Source of the DNA: Branchiostoma lanceolatum
Lineage: Eukaryota; Chordata; Leptocardii; Amphioxiformes; Branchiostomatidae
Length of the DNA: 64,000 bases
Direction of reading: 5' to 3'
Assembly: GCF_035083965.1 (NCBI RefSeq)
Contig: NC_089740.1
Span: forward strand, 9,794,596-9,858,595
The stretch's first letter is position 1. Each line of letters begins with the position of its first letter. The position numbers were made by a program, and so were the translations under genes. Under the pieces are notes generated by a model. That model ran no database searches. It worked only from the letters and a program-made list of their open reading frames with translations, and had not been told where the DNA came from. Shown in pieces: positions 22,017-33,021 of the stretch.

Positions 22017-23012
22017 ATGTTGTCAGTATATGAAGGACTGCAGTCACTAAAACGAAGCAAAAGTACTCGGCTGTGGTTCACTATTGTCCTTTGTTTGGGC
22101 GTTGCCTCTTCTGGAGGATTCCCTTACCCACAAGGCTGCATAGTTTCAAACAAAACGAGCATATTGTTTCCATCGGTGAAGTTGAGTTGTCTAAGATTGA
22201 AGTTGACAACATTCCCCGAAAACGTACCGGCTGATGTGACCCGTGTGGAGGCTTCCTCCAACAGCATCAAGAACTTGACAGACGTTCCAAAACTAAAACA
22301 TCTCTCTTCACTGGACTTGAACTTTAATCAAATAGAGACCATTAACTGGGGGTCCCTCTGCAATTTTCCAAATCTAGAATTCCTCCATTTGATGAACAAC
22401 CGAATCACGCGCGTCAGATTAGATGCTGTCGTGAAACATTTGCCCAAACTGTCGCTCGTAGATCTGTCAAATAACAGACTGGAGACTGTCTCCTTACACG
22501 TGTTGGGATATCCGTCTCTGCATGCCACAACTCTACACAGGAACCCTTTTAACTGTGACTGTACAATGCTGTGGTTGATGGTCAAACTCAAATGTCTGCA
22601 AGGGGAATTGGAGCTACATGTACGTCCTGCTAGTACATCCCGTTGTGGCTTAAGTAAAGCCCATTGTATATTTGATATAGCCCGTTGTGAATTCTATGAG
22701 GCTTGCTTTTTGTCTTACGTTCCTTCCTTAAACAAGGATGCTTTTAAATGCGCCAGTCCTGACCACCTAAAAGGAATGTCCTTGTCGGAAGTCTCACAAA
22801 ATCTGACGGGATGTGGAATTGAAAAACTGGCTTCGACAACAACAACAAAGACCTATGGTCTGCAGCCAAAACAGGATCGAGGAGATGGAAGCGAAGCAGC
22901 CTTGGCTGTTTTTTCGTCACCTAGCGACCCGCCACTGAAGTACCAGTGCACTCACGGCGCGGATGCGAGTGTTTACCGATACGCTTTTCTCTCAAGCGGC
23001 CCCAACCATTGA
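22017..23012 (+). CDS. Secreted leucine-rich-repeat protein, paralogue 2
   Basis: Intronless CDS of 331 aa, paralogue of the gene at 15745. Same order: basic N-terminus, signal segment (LWFTIVLCLGVASSGG, 19-34), LRRNT with C41 and C58, about four LRRs (LSSLDLNFNQIETI, LEFLHLMNNRITRV, LSLVDLSNNRLETV), LRRCT from NPFNCDCTMLWL (176-187) to CGIEKL, Ser/Thr stalk, and the conserved tail with QCTHGADASVYRY. The LRRCT is longer than in paralogue 1 because of an extra Cys-bearing module, RCGLSKAHC then RCEFYEAC (209-230). The start is the ATG at 22017; the upstream ATG used in paralogue 1 is mutated to AGG here. No transmembrane segment, so likely secreted. Confidence 0.87.
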   Translation: MLSVYEGLQSLKRSKSTRLWFTIVLCLGVASSGGFPYPQGCIVSNKTSILFPSVKLSCLRLKLTTFPENVPADVTRVEASSNSIKNLTDVPKLKHLSSLDLNFNQIETINWGSLCNFPNLEFLHLMNNRITRVRLDAVVKHLPKLSLVDLSNNRLETVSLHVLGYPSLHATTLHRNPFNCDCTMLWLMVKLKCLQGELELHVRPASTSRCGLSKAHCIFDIARCEFYEACFLSYVPSLNKDAFKCASPDHLKGMSLSEVSQNLTGCGIEKLASTTTTKTYGLQPKQDRGDGSEAALAVFSSPSDPPLKYQCTHGADASVYRYAFLSSGPNH

Positions 23013-23565
23013 AACGATGAATTTTACAAAACACATGATGAAAGCTCGATGCCAATATTTTTGTGTGTCTCAAACAACCCTATGACAACGCCTACCAATG
23101 AGGCACATGATGCATATCCTTCATATTTTGTAAATGATAGATTCAACTAGTATCCGTTACTCCCAAGCGATCCAGCCGATTTAGATTTAAAAAAAAACAC
23201 TTACTTTTGAGAGCCTCCTGATGCAAGGACTTTCCAAATGATACAACACTCTGGCGCTCTAATGACTTCATCTATCTAGATCTAAACATGAATACTGCAA
23301 AACCTGTATTCGGCAAAGACGACACGAACTAAGTACTCTTCCAAAATATGCCTAGTGTTTTGTAATATTCGCAACATTGCCTACCAATGAAAAGGAATTC
23401 TTGCAAGGAAATATAAACATACGGGGGGTTCTTTCTAATGGTTCCATGCAAGACCAGTGGATCGAGAGCAAAAAAAAAAACCTTCCATGTCGATTACACT
23501 GTCGTTTTCTCATGCCAAAGTGCTTAAAACGGACAGTACACCAGGCATTAAAGGATTAGAGATGT

Positions 23566-24829
23566 CCCAAAACCTGCACATTGACATGGACTCAACTGCA
23601 CATTGACTCACCCAGCCTGTGATCAAAGGTGATTCATCAATATTAAATCGCCAGATTCAAAGGAGGACAGCAAAAAAAAGTATTTATTTTGTCTTTGTAC
23701 ATATTGGTCAAAATGTGTCACAGAAATGCACCCAATTCATCACCATAGAACAAATATAAGGCACATTGTAGTAAAAGCAAAAAGAAGTAGTAAGTGAAGA
23801 AGTCTATAATAGATGTATACTGATGGTTTTTTTTTAATCCCAAATCTTTAGAACATTTGAGAAAAGGAAATCTTTACATGAAGAGGAAAGTGAGACAAGA
23901 GAAAGTTCAGATGAGTGAGTCGTTAGTCACTTGCAAGTGATAACATGAAGTGATATGGAAAGGTACATGTACTATGGTTCAGTAAAAATAAGTGCTATCA
24001 ATACTAAGGTGATGTGTGATGTTATTGGGCTTGAATTGACCGAGTTTTAGCATCATTGCTTAGTCGATATTGGCAGGACATTGTTATTGCTCTATTTAAA
24101 AAAATGATGTAAAACATTTGCACTAATCATAAACAGATACGTAGTAAGATCTTCATTATAATAGTTCAAAATATGTTAGACGATCTTATAGCTGCAGCTT
24201 ATATCTCTGTATTAAATTAAGGTCTAGAAGATTAAGAAAAGTACACGTATATTCAAGAAATGTTTACTGGATAATTGAAACCAGCATAGACACGATATGA
24301 AACATTATAGTAGAAATATACATTAAAGTTTGTTTAGAACAAGGGACTAGTACAAAGGATAAATTTGAATGATGTATGTATATTATCATTTAAGTAGAAT
24401 ACTTTTGAGTGTGAATAAGAGAAGAGAGGTTAGTGTGCATTTCGATAAGGTTATGGGATCTGACTTGTCCCAACACTGAGCCTGACAAGTGTACAGTGTG
24501 TCCTACTGTATTTAGTGATGAGGAATAAAACTGAAATGTAACCTTTATACATTTGTGCGGTACTTTATTTCTATTGGAATACCTACGGATCCTTCCCAAA
24601 GCGAGAAATTCTTCTTGTATATACACGCAAGGGAATCATAAAATTTCTAATCTGTTCGGCAATGTTGTTCTAACATGCCTGATTGCACTTTACAATGTTC
24701 ATCTCTAACTAAACAAGCTGCCAGGGGGTCAAAAATTACACCACATCTTCCTTACATCAAAAGCTATCTGCCACATAAAAATCAAGACCATAGTGTGTCC
24801 ATGACAAAAGGTAAGAAAAATGAGTATTG
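23566..24829. repeat. Intergenic; contains a diverged copy of the LRR receptor 3' flank
   Basis: No gene seen. About 23690-24330 aligns with 31735-32420 downstream of the LRR receptor: GTGTCACAGAAATGCACCC, AATGTTATTGCTCTAT-like and TTTACTGGATAATTGAAAC occur in both, in the same order. The two segments flank the receptor as direct repeats. Confidence 0.7.
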
Positions 24830-25774
24830 TCCAGTATCAGGGTGAAGTGGCAGAAGTTAGGGTGGCAGAAGTTGGCAGAAGTTGGCAGAAGTTACGATGA
24901 TTACCGAGTGGTTTTGAAGCTTCCGTGAGTCAGATGTGACGTCATCTTAACTTCTGCCACTAGCCTGGGTAGGGTGGCAGATGGCAGAAATTGGCAGAAG
25001 TTAGGAAACGTCACCCACTGTTCAAAACTGTAGAACAGTTATATGTTGTAAACTTTGCTAACTTTATTAGAAAAATGACAGGATAGTTTCCTTTTCCATG
25101 CTTTTCCAAAGACGGAAACTCTTTTCATGACCCACCTTCTCTCTTTAGTGATTACCAATATCAAAGTTATATATGTAGTTAAAGATATTCAAGACATATA
25201 TTTTTAAAAGATTATCTAAAATATCCCCTTGTAAAAGTTAGGATGACTTCATCCTAACTTCTGCCAACTTCTGTCACCCCTGGCCACTGGCAGAAGTTAG
25301 GATGACGTCACTCCTGTATTCAGGCAACATTGCATTTCTAACTTCTGCCAACTTCTGCCACCCTGGCCACTGGCAGCAGTTAGGATGACGTCACTCCTAC
25401 ATTCAGACAACATCGCATTTCTAACTTCTGCCAACTTCTGCCACCCCTGGCCACTGGCAGAAGTTAGGATGACGTCACTCCTACGTTCAGACAACATCGC
25501 ATTTCTAACTTCTGCCAACTTCTGCCAACTTCTGCCACCCCCGGCCGCTGGCAGAAGTTAGGATGACGTCACTCCTAACTTCATACAACATCGGATTTCT
25601 AACTTCTGCCAATTTCTGCCACCCCCGGCCGCTGACAGAAGTTAGGATGACGTCACTCCTAACTTCGGACAACATCGGATTTCTTCCGATGGCTGACGGA
25701 AAATCCCGAAGTTATATATGACGTAACCCGATTTCAACTTCTGCCAACTTCTGCCACTTCACCCTGATACTGGA
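24830..25774. mobile_element. 945-bp TIR element carrying a minisatellite
   Basis: TCCAGTATCAGGGTGAAGTG at the left end is repeated inverted at the right end (CACTTCACCCTGATACTGGA). The subterminal motif GGCAGAAGTT is multiplied on both sides. The middle holds an 84-bp tandem array. No coding capacity and no clear target-site duplication. Confidence 0.8.
25281..25705. repeat. 84-bp minisatellite with a CRE palindrome in each unit
   Basis: Units start GGCC(A/G)CTGGCAGAAGTTAGG at about 25282, 25365, 25449, 25543 and 25627 (period 83-94). Each contains GATGACGTCACTCC, so the array holds five TGACGTCA palindromes. Another TGACGTCA lies near 24937. Confidence 0.9.
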
Positions 25775-27010
25775 CATGCATGAGAAAAAGAGGCTCCGCT
25801 GCAGTACCAAGGTCATACACCAGGGGGGCAAAAATAGGCATTGACCTTCGTCTTTGCAAGACCTACCCACATTTCAAATATCATCACAAGCAAATATCAT
25901 CACTTAAGTTATGCTGCCTACACAGATCCGGAAGCACAAAGAGACATAGACACACCTAGAACAATACCCCCATTTTTTCATGGAGATAATTATATTTCAA
26001 CTGCTATGAAATTTTTATTGGTCAACACATAGGGATTATTGGACGTCTTTATTCATCAAGCAACTCCTTTTTGATTATCTATTTTACAAAATGTAAGTAA
26101 CTAACTACAGACAAAGACAAAATAACGTTACTGAATGCACAACTTAATCGCTGGTGGGGTAGACCTTTCAATAAAATCACAGCTTAATGACCCGCATCTA
26201 CCTATAAACTGACTTACATGCGCCACACAGAGACTTTTGGAAGTACTGCATATGATACGAAGCAAGGTAACGAAATGCGAGGGACAGAGGATTATGAAGG
26301 TAGGTCGTCCTAGATCCTATTAGTGTTCATCAATAAGTTGCCATTTGTTCAGTGATGAAATAAATAGAGGAATCAAATGAGAGACGGAACCATTATGTGC
26401 ATGAGGGATGCATAAGTCTATTTCGAATATTGGAGTGATCTTGCAAGCTTGGTTTAATTTTTCACTGTCAGTCCAAGGGATTTATAACATCACTCGGGTG
26501 GTTTATCAATAGCTTAAAGTCTGCTGCGGAAGGAGAAATTTGACTTAATAGGAATGACGAGCTGGTTTTCACTACATCGCTTCGCCTTTCTCCCCCGTGT
26601 TGCCAGGTCTGTGTTGTACTCGGTACTGCTAAGCTAAGGAGTGAAGGACAGCGGCCTTGTCCATGAACAATCTCTCATCAAACCCTCAGACTACAGGTAA
26701 AACTGTTGGTCTCAGCTCGATACTAGACACAGGGAAAGATGACTAATCCCCGGGTGTGCCGTTACCGTTATGCAGCGCAGGGGTGTTAGGGAAGGGGATT
26801 GACGGCTTCACCTTGGAATGTTCCATTAATCACATAGACAGGGGAGTCAGTCGTCTCTGTCAGCATGGTATTACTAACCAATTCTAACCAACAAGTACAA
26901 AAGAAGCATGCCAGTTCCAGAGGAATACAAAATTCCAAGGAATGTTATGCTTATGATTATCCACGACATTTGTCCCTTCACCAGATTGGAGTCACAAAAA
27001 CTTAGCAAAA
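25775..27010. other. Intergenic, no gene seen
   Basis: Apart from short random open frames I see nothing to name in this stretch. Confidence 0.5.
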
Positions 27011-28560
27011 GGAATAAGTAACCTTAATATCAATATTAATGTGCAATCAGCTAGCTTCAGACAATCAACACTACCATGTGAAATCAGACCAATCTTTGGT
27101 TGTTTGTCACACGGCATTACGGATCAGCTACCGAAGGACACGCCCTACAAGGGCAACAGAAATCGGCGCCCAAGGCAGTGTACACGAGCCCAGAAAGTGC
27201 CGACTGAAGCTTTTCTGACCGATTTGAAAGGTATGGCTCTGCTAGTGGATAAACACCATAGGTACATCCATTGTGTTGACAGCATGCTACACCTTAGTCG
27301 GAGTTTAATTTCCTAAAAAGATATTTGAATGGGAGATTGTGACGTTTTTTAATGTTGACAAGGGTAGATTCTGCTGTCAGAGAAGTTCGGCCTTCAGGAA
27401 ATGTTGAAAAATATTTGTCAGCAACATTTATTTGGAGAATAGGTTCGTTCTGAAGACGGGAACAGGGGTGCTGCGCCCCGATGCATTTATTGCGTGACGT
27501 CATACCCAAAGGGCAGATTCGGTCAGGACCAGAAAATTCAGATTGACCATACCAGCTTGCTAGGTCACAATCTGTTTGAAATCTTTTTGGCCTATTGTAA
27601 CTATACGTTTCTCTCGCAAGGGTACAAACAATGAAGTTATAGCAATGATACAGCTTATTTGTTTACACTCAACAGAAGTAAAGTTGCATTATTCAGACTG
27701 GAGAGACTACGAAACACCGTCCTATAATGATTGTTTGTGATGAGATGTCGATGACCCTTTTTTAAGAGAGGTGTTAAATTTTCTACCATTCTATTCATTT
27801 TTTCTTATAAAGTGCAAACAGAATCATAAAACGTCAGCAAAAAGAGTAAACAACCTTAATATAAATAACCAAACAACCGGTTTCAGACAATCAACCCCAC
27901 AATGAAAGTAAGATTAATCGTGGGTTGTTTGTCATGACGTCACACTGCGATATTCATCAGCTATCTGAGGCAACTTGTGCCTGAGGCATTCTACAGAGTT
28001 CCCGCCCAGAAAGTGACAACTGAAGCTATTCTAAATGGACTATACTTCTACCAGTTAAATCTGTAGTGTAGACGGTTTGCAATTCTCCAATCAAATGTTG
28101 GGGTGGGATATTGTGACGATTAACAATCTTCCATTGCAACATCTGCTTGAAGATCAGGAACAGGGGTGCTATTATGATGCCATACCTCTGGTAGAACCAG
28201 AAAGTGATGTTTGGCCTGTTGTGACTATAATTTTCCGTCTCACATGGCTTCGGGCAACATGCGTTTTGCACAACTGCATTGTTTGGAAACACAATCCTAT
28301 AAATGCTGTTTCTGATGATATTCAAGAAACAGGTAGACGTACCTTTTCAAAGAAGTGTTAGTGTTTTTTCCCTCCTTCTGCTGGTTTTATCTGCAGAGTT
28401 TATTTGAATAAGCAACCTTAACACTAATATTCAAACAGCCAGCTCCAGACAATCAACACACTCATATCAGTAGCTATAGGACCGAATAGTAATTCAAATT
28501 TGTTTGCTCTGCACTATAAAGGAATAACTACTGAAGCACGTATCTTACACGAACAGAAGC
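27011..28560 (+). repeat. Three diverged direct repeats upstream of the LRR receptor
   Basis: Segments starting at about 27014, 27848 and 28404 share AACCTTAATAT/AC...CAATCAACAC and CCAGAAAGTG.C.ACTGAAGC-like text. The first two also share GGGA(G/T)ATTGTGACG and GGAACAGGGGTGCT further on. They look like repeated copies of one upstream region; no coding frame is conserved among them. Confidence 0.6.
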
Positions 28561-28952
28561 TGACAAGCAAGGCGGAAAAGCACCTTCTGGACAGTCAAAC
28601 AGAATTTTGGGCGATTTTCTAAAATATCTAATTTCTAGCCCAAATCTATTCACTTTATTGGCTCTCTAAAATTTCAAGCCATAATTGAAGCAAGAGATCA
28701 AAATAAAGACACTGTGCTATGAGGAAAAATTCGACTCTGACTTCATTTCCCATCCTGTGTGAACCAAGCGGTCGAGCCTTAGAAGGAGGACAAAGCATGA
28801 CACTTTTTCGTATACCAATATACAGACCCCCCGACTCTGTTTTCATGTTGTTTTCCAGTTAAGATTTCTTTGGGGAGAGGATTTCGAGATTCGAGACATT
28901 AAGTTGTGGATTTACAGATGAGTTTCCTGTTCTATTTAGGTAGCAGGACATC

Positions 28953-31250
28953 ATGGGAAGAAAGCTGCGGCACATGCTGATTTTCCTTCTCATCGTCGTG
29001 AAGGCGCCTAACATGCCAGACGCCAAGGATCCCAAAAGCTTAAGTTGCAAGAGAGCTAGCCGGTGTAGACCATCCGGCAACTACAATCAGGACCTCACCA
29101 GTGTCCCTCGGAACCTGTCAACATCAATCACTGAGTTGCATTTGGGATGTCATCTTATAACAGCTGTGAATAGGTCTGTACTGCTAAGGTATAGGAACTT
29201 GATTCAGCTGAAGTTAGAGAGAAATTGCATTAGTATTGTTGATTGTTTCCCAGGTCTACCCCGGCTACAAAGGCTGCACCTCTCCTTCAACCACATAACA
29301 ATGATTCAGCCTGGTACATTTGCAAATCTACACCGGCTAAAACAGCTGGACCTGTCCTATAACAAGATAACAGAGATCCATGCAGGTACACTTGCAAATC
29401 TACCCCGGCTGGAAATGTTGTGCCTGAATTCCAACCTGCTAACAATGATTCAGCCTGGTACATTTGCCAACCTACCCCGGCTACATAGGTTACTCCTGTC
29501 CTCCAACCAGATAATTATGATTCAGCCTGGTTCATTTGGAAATCTACCCAGTCTCAAAACGTTGGCCCTGAGTCCAAACAAAATAACAAAGGTTCCATCA
29601 GGTACATTTGCAAGTCTATCCCAGCTCAAATCATTGGTCCTGAGGTACAACCTGATAACAATGATTCAACCTGGTTTATTCACAGACCTAATCTCTCTCA
29701 AATCCTTGTACATTTCCTATAACCGGATAACAATGATTCAGCCTGGTACACTTGCAAATCTACCCCGACTACAAGAGTTGGACCTGTCCACCAACCAGAT
29801 AAGAATGATTCAGCCTCGTACATTTGAAAAATTACCCGGGCTAGAACTAAAAGCACTGTATCTGGCCTACAACCAGATAACAAAGATTGAGCCTGGTACA
29901 TTTGCAAATATGCCCAAACTCCAATATTTGGATATTCGGGCAAACAGGATTTCTGCCATTCCCCCTTCAACTTATGGCTTGTTTACATCTCTCCCTACTA
30001 TAAAACTTATCGGGAACCCCTGGCTGTGTGACTGTAGGATGAGTCCATTCAGGCTGAATATGACCAAGTTGCCTTCATTGAAAGTCCAGATAATATGTGC
30101 CAAACCAACCAAATTACAGGGACAGAACCTAAGAAATGTCAATCCTGAAGCAATGATATGTGAAGAACCAACAATATCAACACTGGCTGTTGATATCCAA
30201 ACATCATTCACTTCATTGGCAGTGTCAAAATCTTCTTCATTTTGCAACACAGAAAGCAATTCTATCCCAAAATATCCTGTAGGCTCCACTTCATCGACTA
30301 CACTTCCCCATGTCGGCCCTTTTGAAAGTGCTAACAACTGCTGCAATGACTTTATCACCTCTCGCTATCATTGGTACTTCAAAACCAACGCTGGCTATAC
30401 CGCACGCTCTGCAAGCAAAACAAGAGCAACATCCACTCCACTCCTTGAAATAACTTCAGACAAACCAGAAAGCAGCAGTTCCCATGAATCTTCTCCCAAT
30501 CTCTCCCTACCCAGTCTCATTGGCTCTATCTGCATTTCATTATTTGGCGTTGTCTTGATTGCCACCAGCACTTTTACAATATGGTATAAGACGAGGAATA
30601 ATTACAGGCATCCTCCTTTAGGGCTAAATCCCAATGCTGTTGGTAACAACACAGACCCAGCGGTTTCTGTGATAAACGGTGGACATGATCACCAGTATGA
30701 AGATATTGATAGCCATCATGATCAGACAGGACAGGGCCTGTACCAAATGCAAGCTGGCATTCAATCTCTAAAAGCTGGAAATCTATCACGTAACAAAGTG
30801 CTAGCCGCATTGAAGCCAAATCCTTTGTACGCTGGAGTGGGCACACCATTAACGGCCCCAACATCTACCACTGGTCATGACCAGGCAGGGCCAGGCCAGT
30901 CTCAGGTCATCACTGAGTCTTACACAAACATCACAACTGCTGTTGTAACTAGTGGCCATGATCGTCAGTGTGAAGATATTCACAATCAACATGAGCAAAC
31001 AGGGCAGGGCAACACTGAATCCTGCACTAGCACAACACCAGCTACAACAGTCAGTGGTCATGATCAGATAGAGTATCAGGCCGTCACCGAATCCCCGGAC
31101 AAGAAAAATCCATTATATAAAACAGACCAGTCTGCCTCAAACCTGAATTCTCTGTACAAAGTTGTGGGAAAGTATGAGGACATCAACAGATCCAACACAA
31201 ACACCACAGCTGCTGCCAGTGATAATGATCAGGCAGGGCAGGGGCAATAA
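28953..31250 (+). CDS. Single-pass leucine-rich-repeat receptor with repetitive cytoplasmic tail
   Basis: Intronless CDS of 765 aa. Signal peptide 1-24 (MLIFLLIVV core), Cys-bearing LRRNT-like region 32-52, about 12 LRRs of 24 residues at 61-347 (consensus xxLxLSxNxITMIQPGTFANLPRL), LRRCT 355-403 (NPWLCDC start), Ser/Thr-rich juxtamembrane region to 520, transmembrane helix 522-544 and a 220-residue tail. Several LRRs are nearly identical in DNA, a sign of recent internal duplication. The tail repeats GHD..(Y/C)EDI..(H/E)QTGQG and carries YEDI (582, 741) and NPLY (623, 719). NPxY motifs bind PTB domains or adaptors for endocytosis; tyrosines may be phosphorylated. Likely a cell-surface recognition receptor; the ligand is unknown. 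The ATG follows TTTAG, so a 5'UTR intron is possible. Confidence 0.88.
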   Translation: MGRKLRHMLIFLLIVVKAPNMPDAKDPKSLSCKRASRCRPSGNYNQDLTSVPRNLSTSITELHLGCHLITAVNRSVLLRYRNLIQLKLERNCISIVDCFPGLPRLQRLHLSFNHITMIQPGTFANLHRLKQLDLSYNKITEIHAGTLANLPRLEMLCLNSNLLTMIQPGTFANLPRLHRLLLSSNQIIMIQPGSFGNLPSLKTLALSPNKITKVPSGTFASLSQLKSLVLRYNLITMIQPGLFTDLISLKSLYISYNRITMIQPGTLANLPRLQELDLSTNQIRMIQPRTFEKLPGLELKALYLAYNQITKIEPGTFANMPKLQYLDIRANRISAIPPSTYGLFTSLPTIKLIGNPWLCDCRMSPFRLNMTKLPSLKVQIICAKPTKLQGQNLRNVNPEAMICEEPTISTLAVDIQTSFTSLAVSKSSSFCNTESNSIPKYPVGSTSSTTLPHVGPFESANNCCNDFITSRYHWYFKTNAGYTARSASKTRATSTPLLEITSDKPESSSSHESSPNLSLPSLIGSICISLFGVVLIATSTFTIWYKTRNNYRHPPLGLNPNAVGNNTDPAVSVINGGHDHQYEDIDSHHDQTGQGLYQMQAGIQSLKAGNLSRNKVLAALKPNPLYAGVGTPLTAPTSTTGHDQAGPGQSQVITESYTNITTAVVTSGHDRQCEDIHNQHEQTGQGNTESCTSTTPATTVSGHDQIEYQAVTESPDKKNPLYKTDQSASNLNSLYKVVGKYEDINRSNTNTTAAASDNDQAGQGQ

Positions 31251-33021
31251 GGGCAGTCTTAGGCTACAACTCAACCCAAAACAAACACCACAGCTACTGT
31301 AATGATCAGTGGTCATGATTTGACCGGTACGGGGGGGGGGGTGTCGAGTCTCAAGCTAATACACATATAACTAACATATAACTAAATAATACAAGCTGCG
31401 TTAGAGATGCTTAACAGATGGCGATATTCTCAAAGTTTTATGTGGGGTGAAGACAAAAAATAATACAGTCAAGGTTAAACTTTTTAATTCTGAACAACAA
31501 CGTCTTAATATTCATGTGTTACCTTACCAGAAGTCCGCCCTCCTTTGGTTGAACGTCTCTATATAGCTAATCAATTATGCAAATGAGGTCACGATTTGCA
31601 TGAAATATATCAGTTGATCAGCTTCTCCATCAAAATATCAGAAGTCGTCCAAAGTATGAAAAACTTGTCTTGACAAAGAAGGCTATATTATAACATGTCC
31701 TAAATACGGATCAACTACCGGAGCGTACTGATAAGGAGGATTTACTTTGAAAAGTATCGGTGAAAAGGTGTCACAGAAATGCACCCTATTCATACCTTTG
31801 GCGGAAATATGTGGCAAATTGTAGTAAAAGGCAAAAGTAAGTAGCCAGTATAGATGTATATTGTATACTGACAGTTTTTTTTTAAATATTCTAATTCTTT
31901 TGTACATTTGAAGAAATCAAACTTTATATCTGTTGTGCTAACTTGCATCTGTGTATCTTTACATGAAGAGGAAAGTAGAAATAGCGAAGTTTAGATGGAT
32001 TATAGCATTGACATGCTCGAGGGTTACCTGCCAGTAATAACATGAAGTGATATGGAGAGGTACCTGTATTATGGTCTGTAGAAACAAGACATCCTGATCA
32101 TGACTAATGTGAAGTGGGAAATCTTGAGTTTTTAATTGTACCAGCTTTGGAAGTATTGCTAAGTTAATCTTTGTAAGACAATGTTATTGCTCTATATGGC
32201 AAATGTGCAAAGCATTTGCACTACTCATTAACATATACATATCAAATTTTTCAATATGATAATACATATGTAAGATAATCTTGTAGCTGTAGCTTGTAAC
32301 TTTGTATGTAGTAGAATATAAGCAAACTTTAAGCAAAGAATATTTACTGGATAATTGAAACTAAATGAAAAAAATTATAAGGAACATAGAAAGGTGCATG
32401 CAGGTCCGTTATAGCAAAGAACAGGTCAAATTTTTTAAGTGAGGAATGTAGACCATGATTTTAGTAAGAGAATATTGAGTTTCTGTGTGTAAATGCGTAA
32501 AAAATGATTGGTCAGTGTACTTTTGTGTATTCAAATATTCAGTAAATAGCTTAGAAAGCTCAAAAGCTACTATTCCTAATACTGCGCTTGTACACCATGT
32601 ATTATGCTGTATTTGTCCAACGTTTTTCAACAGTTCTATTTCCAGACGTTTATTTCTGTCTACGATTGCTTTAACGAAGCAATTCGTAAGGCCTTCAATC
32701 AATGTCGTCATACTATGTCCTTTCAACTTGATCTTCTCTTCCACTTCGTGAATGGCAAGTTTGATACAAACTTATCTTTTACTTGCAAAGCCAGTACAGA
32801 AATGTTATACATAGTCTTTTAGATGATCAAATGTTTATTATCACTAACTGTACAGTTGTAGCCAGAAATGGACGGAAAGGTTTATCATGTCAACTCTATG
32901 TAGATCTAGTAAGGGCAGTGTGTAATCATAACACTTGTATATTATCAATTGTGTTGTGTTCTTTGATTATGTTTTGATTTAACTTTAATTTCTATATTCA
33001 TCATACTATACAAGTATATAT
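31251..33021. other. Receptor 3' flank and intergenic region
   Basis: 31251-31350 still reads like tail repeat beyond the stop (see findings) and ends in a G10 run near 31331. 31735-32420 is the partner of the repeat at 23690-24330. The rest is AT-rich with no gene. Confidence 0.55.

Larger units (their letters stand above)
17205..23565 (+). repeat. Tandem duplication, unit 2 (carries LRR gene 2)
   Basis: Second copy of the unit at 13740-17200. It begins TAAAAGTTCCCCATGCAAAG against TAAAAGTTCCGTTTGCAAAA in unit 1. Removing the 18014-21315 insertion leaves about 3.05 kb, close to unit 1 without its MITE (about 2.9 kb). Confidence 0.8.
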
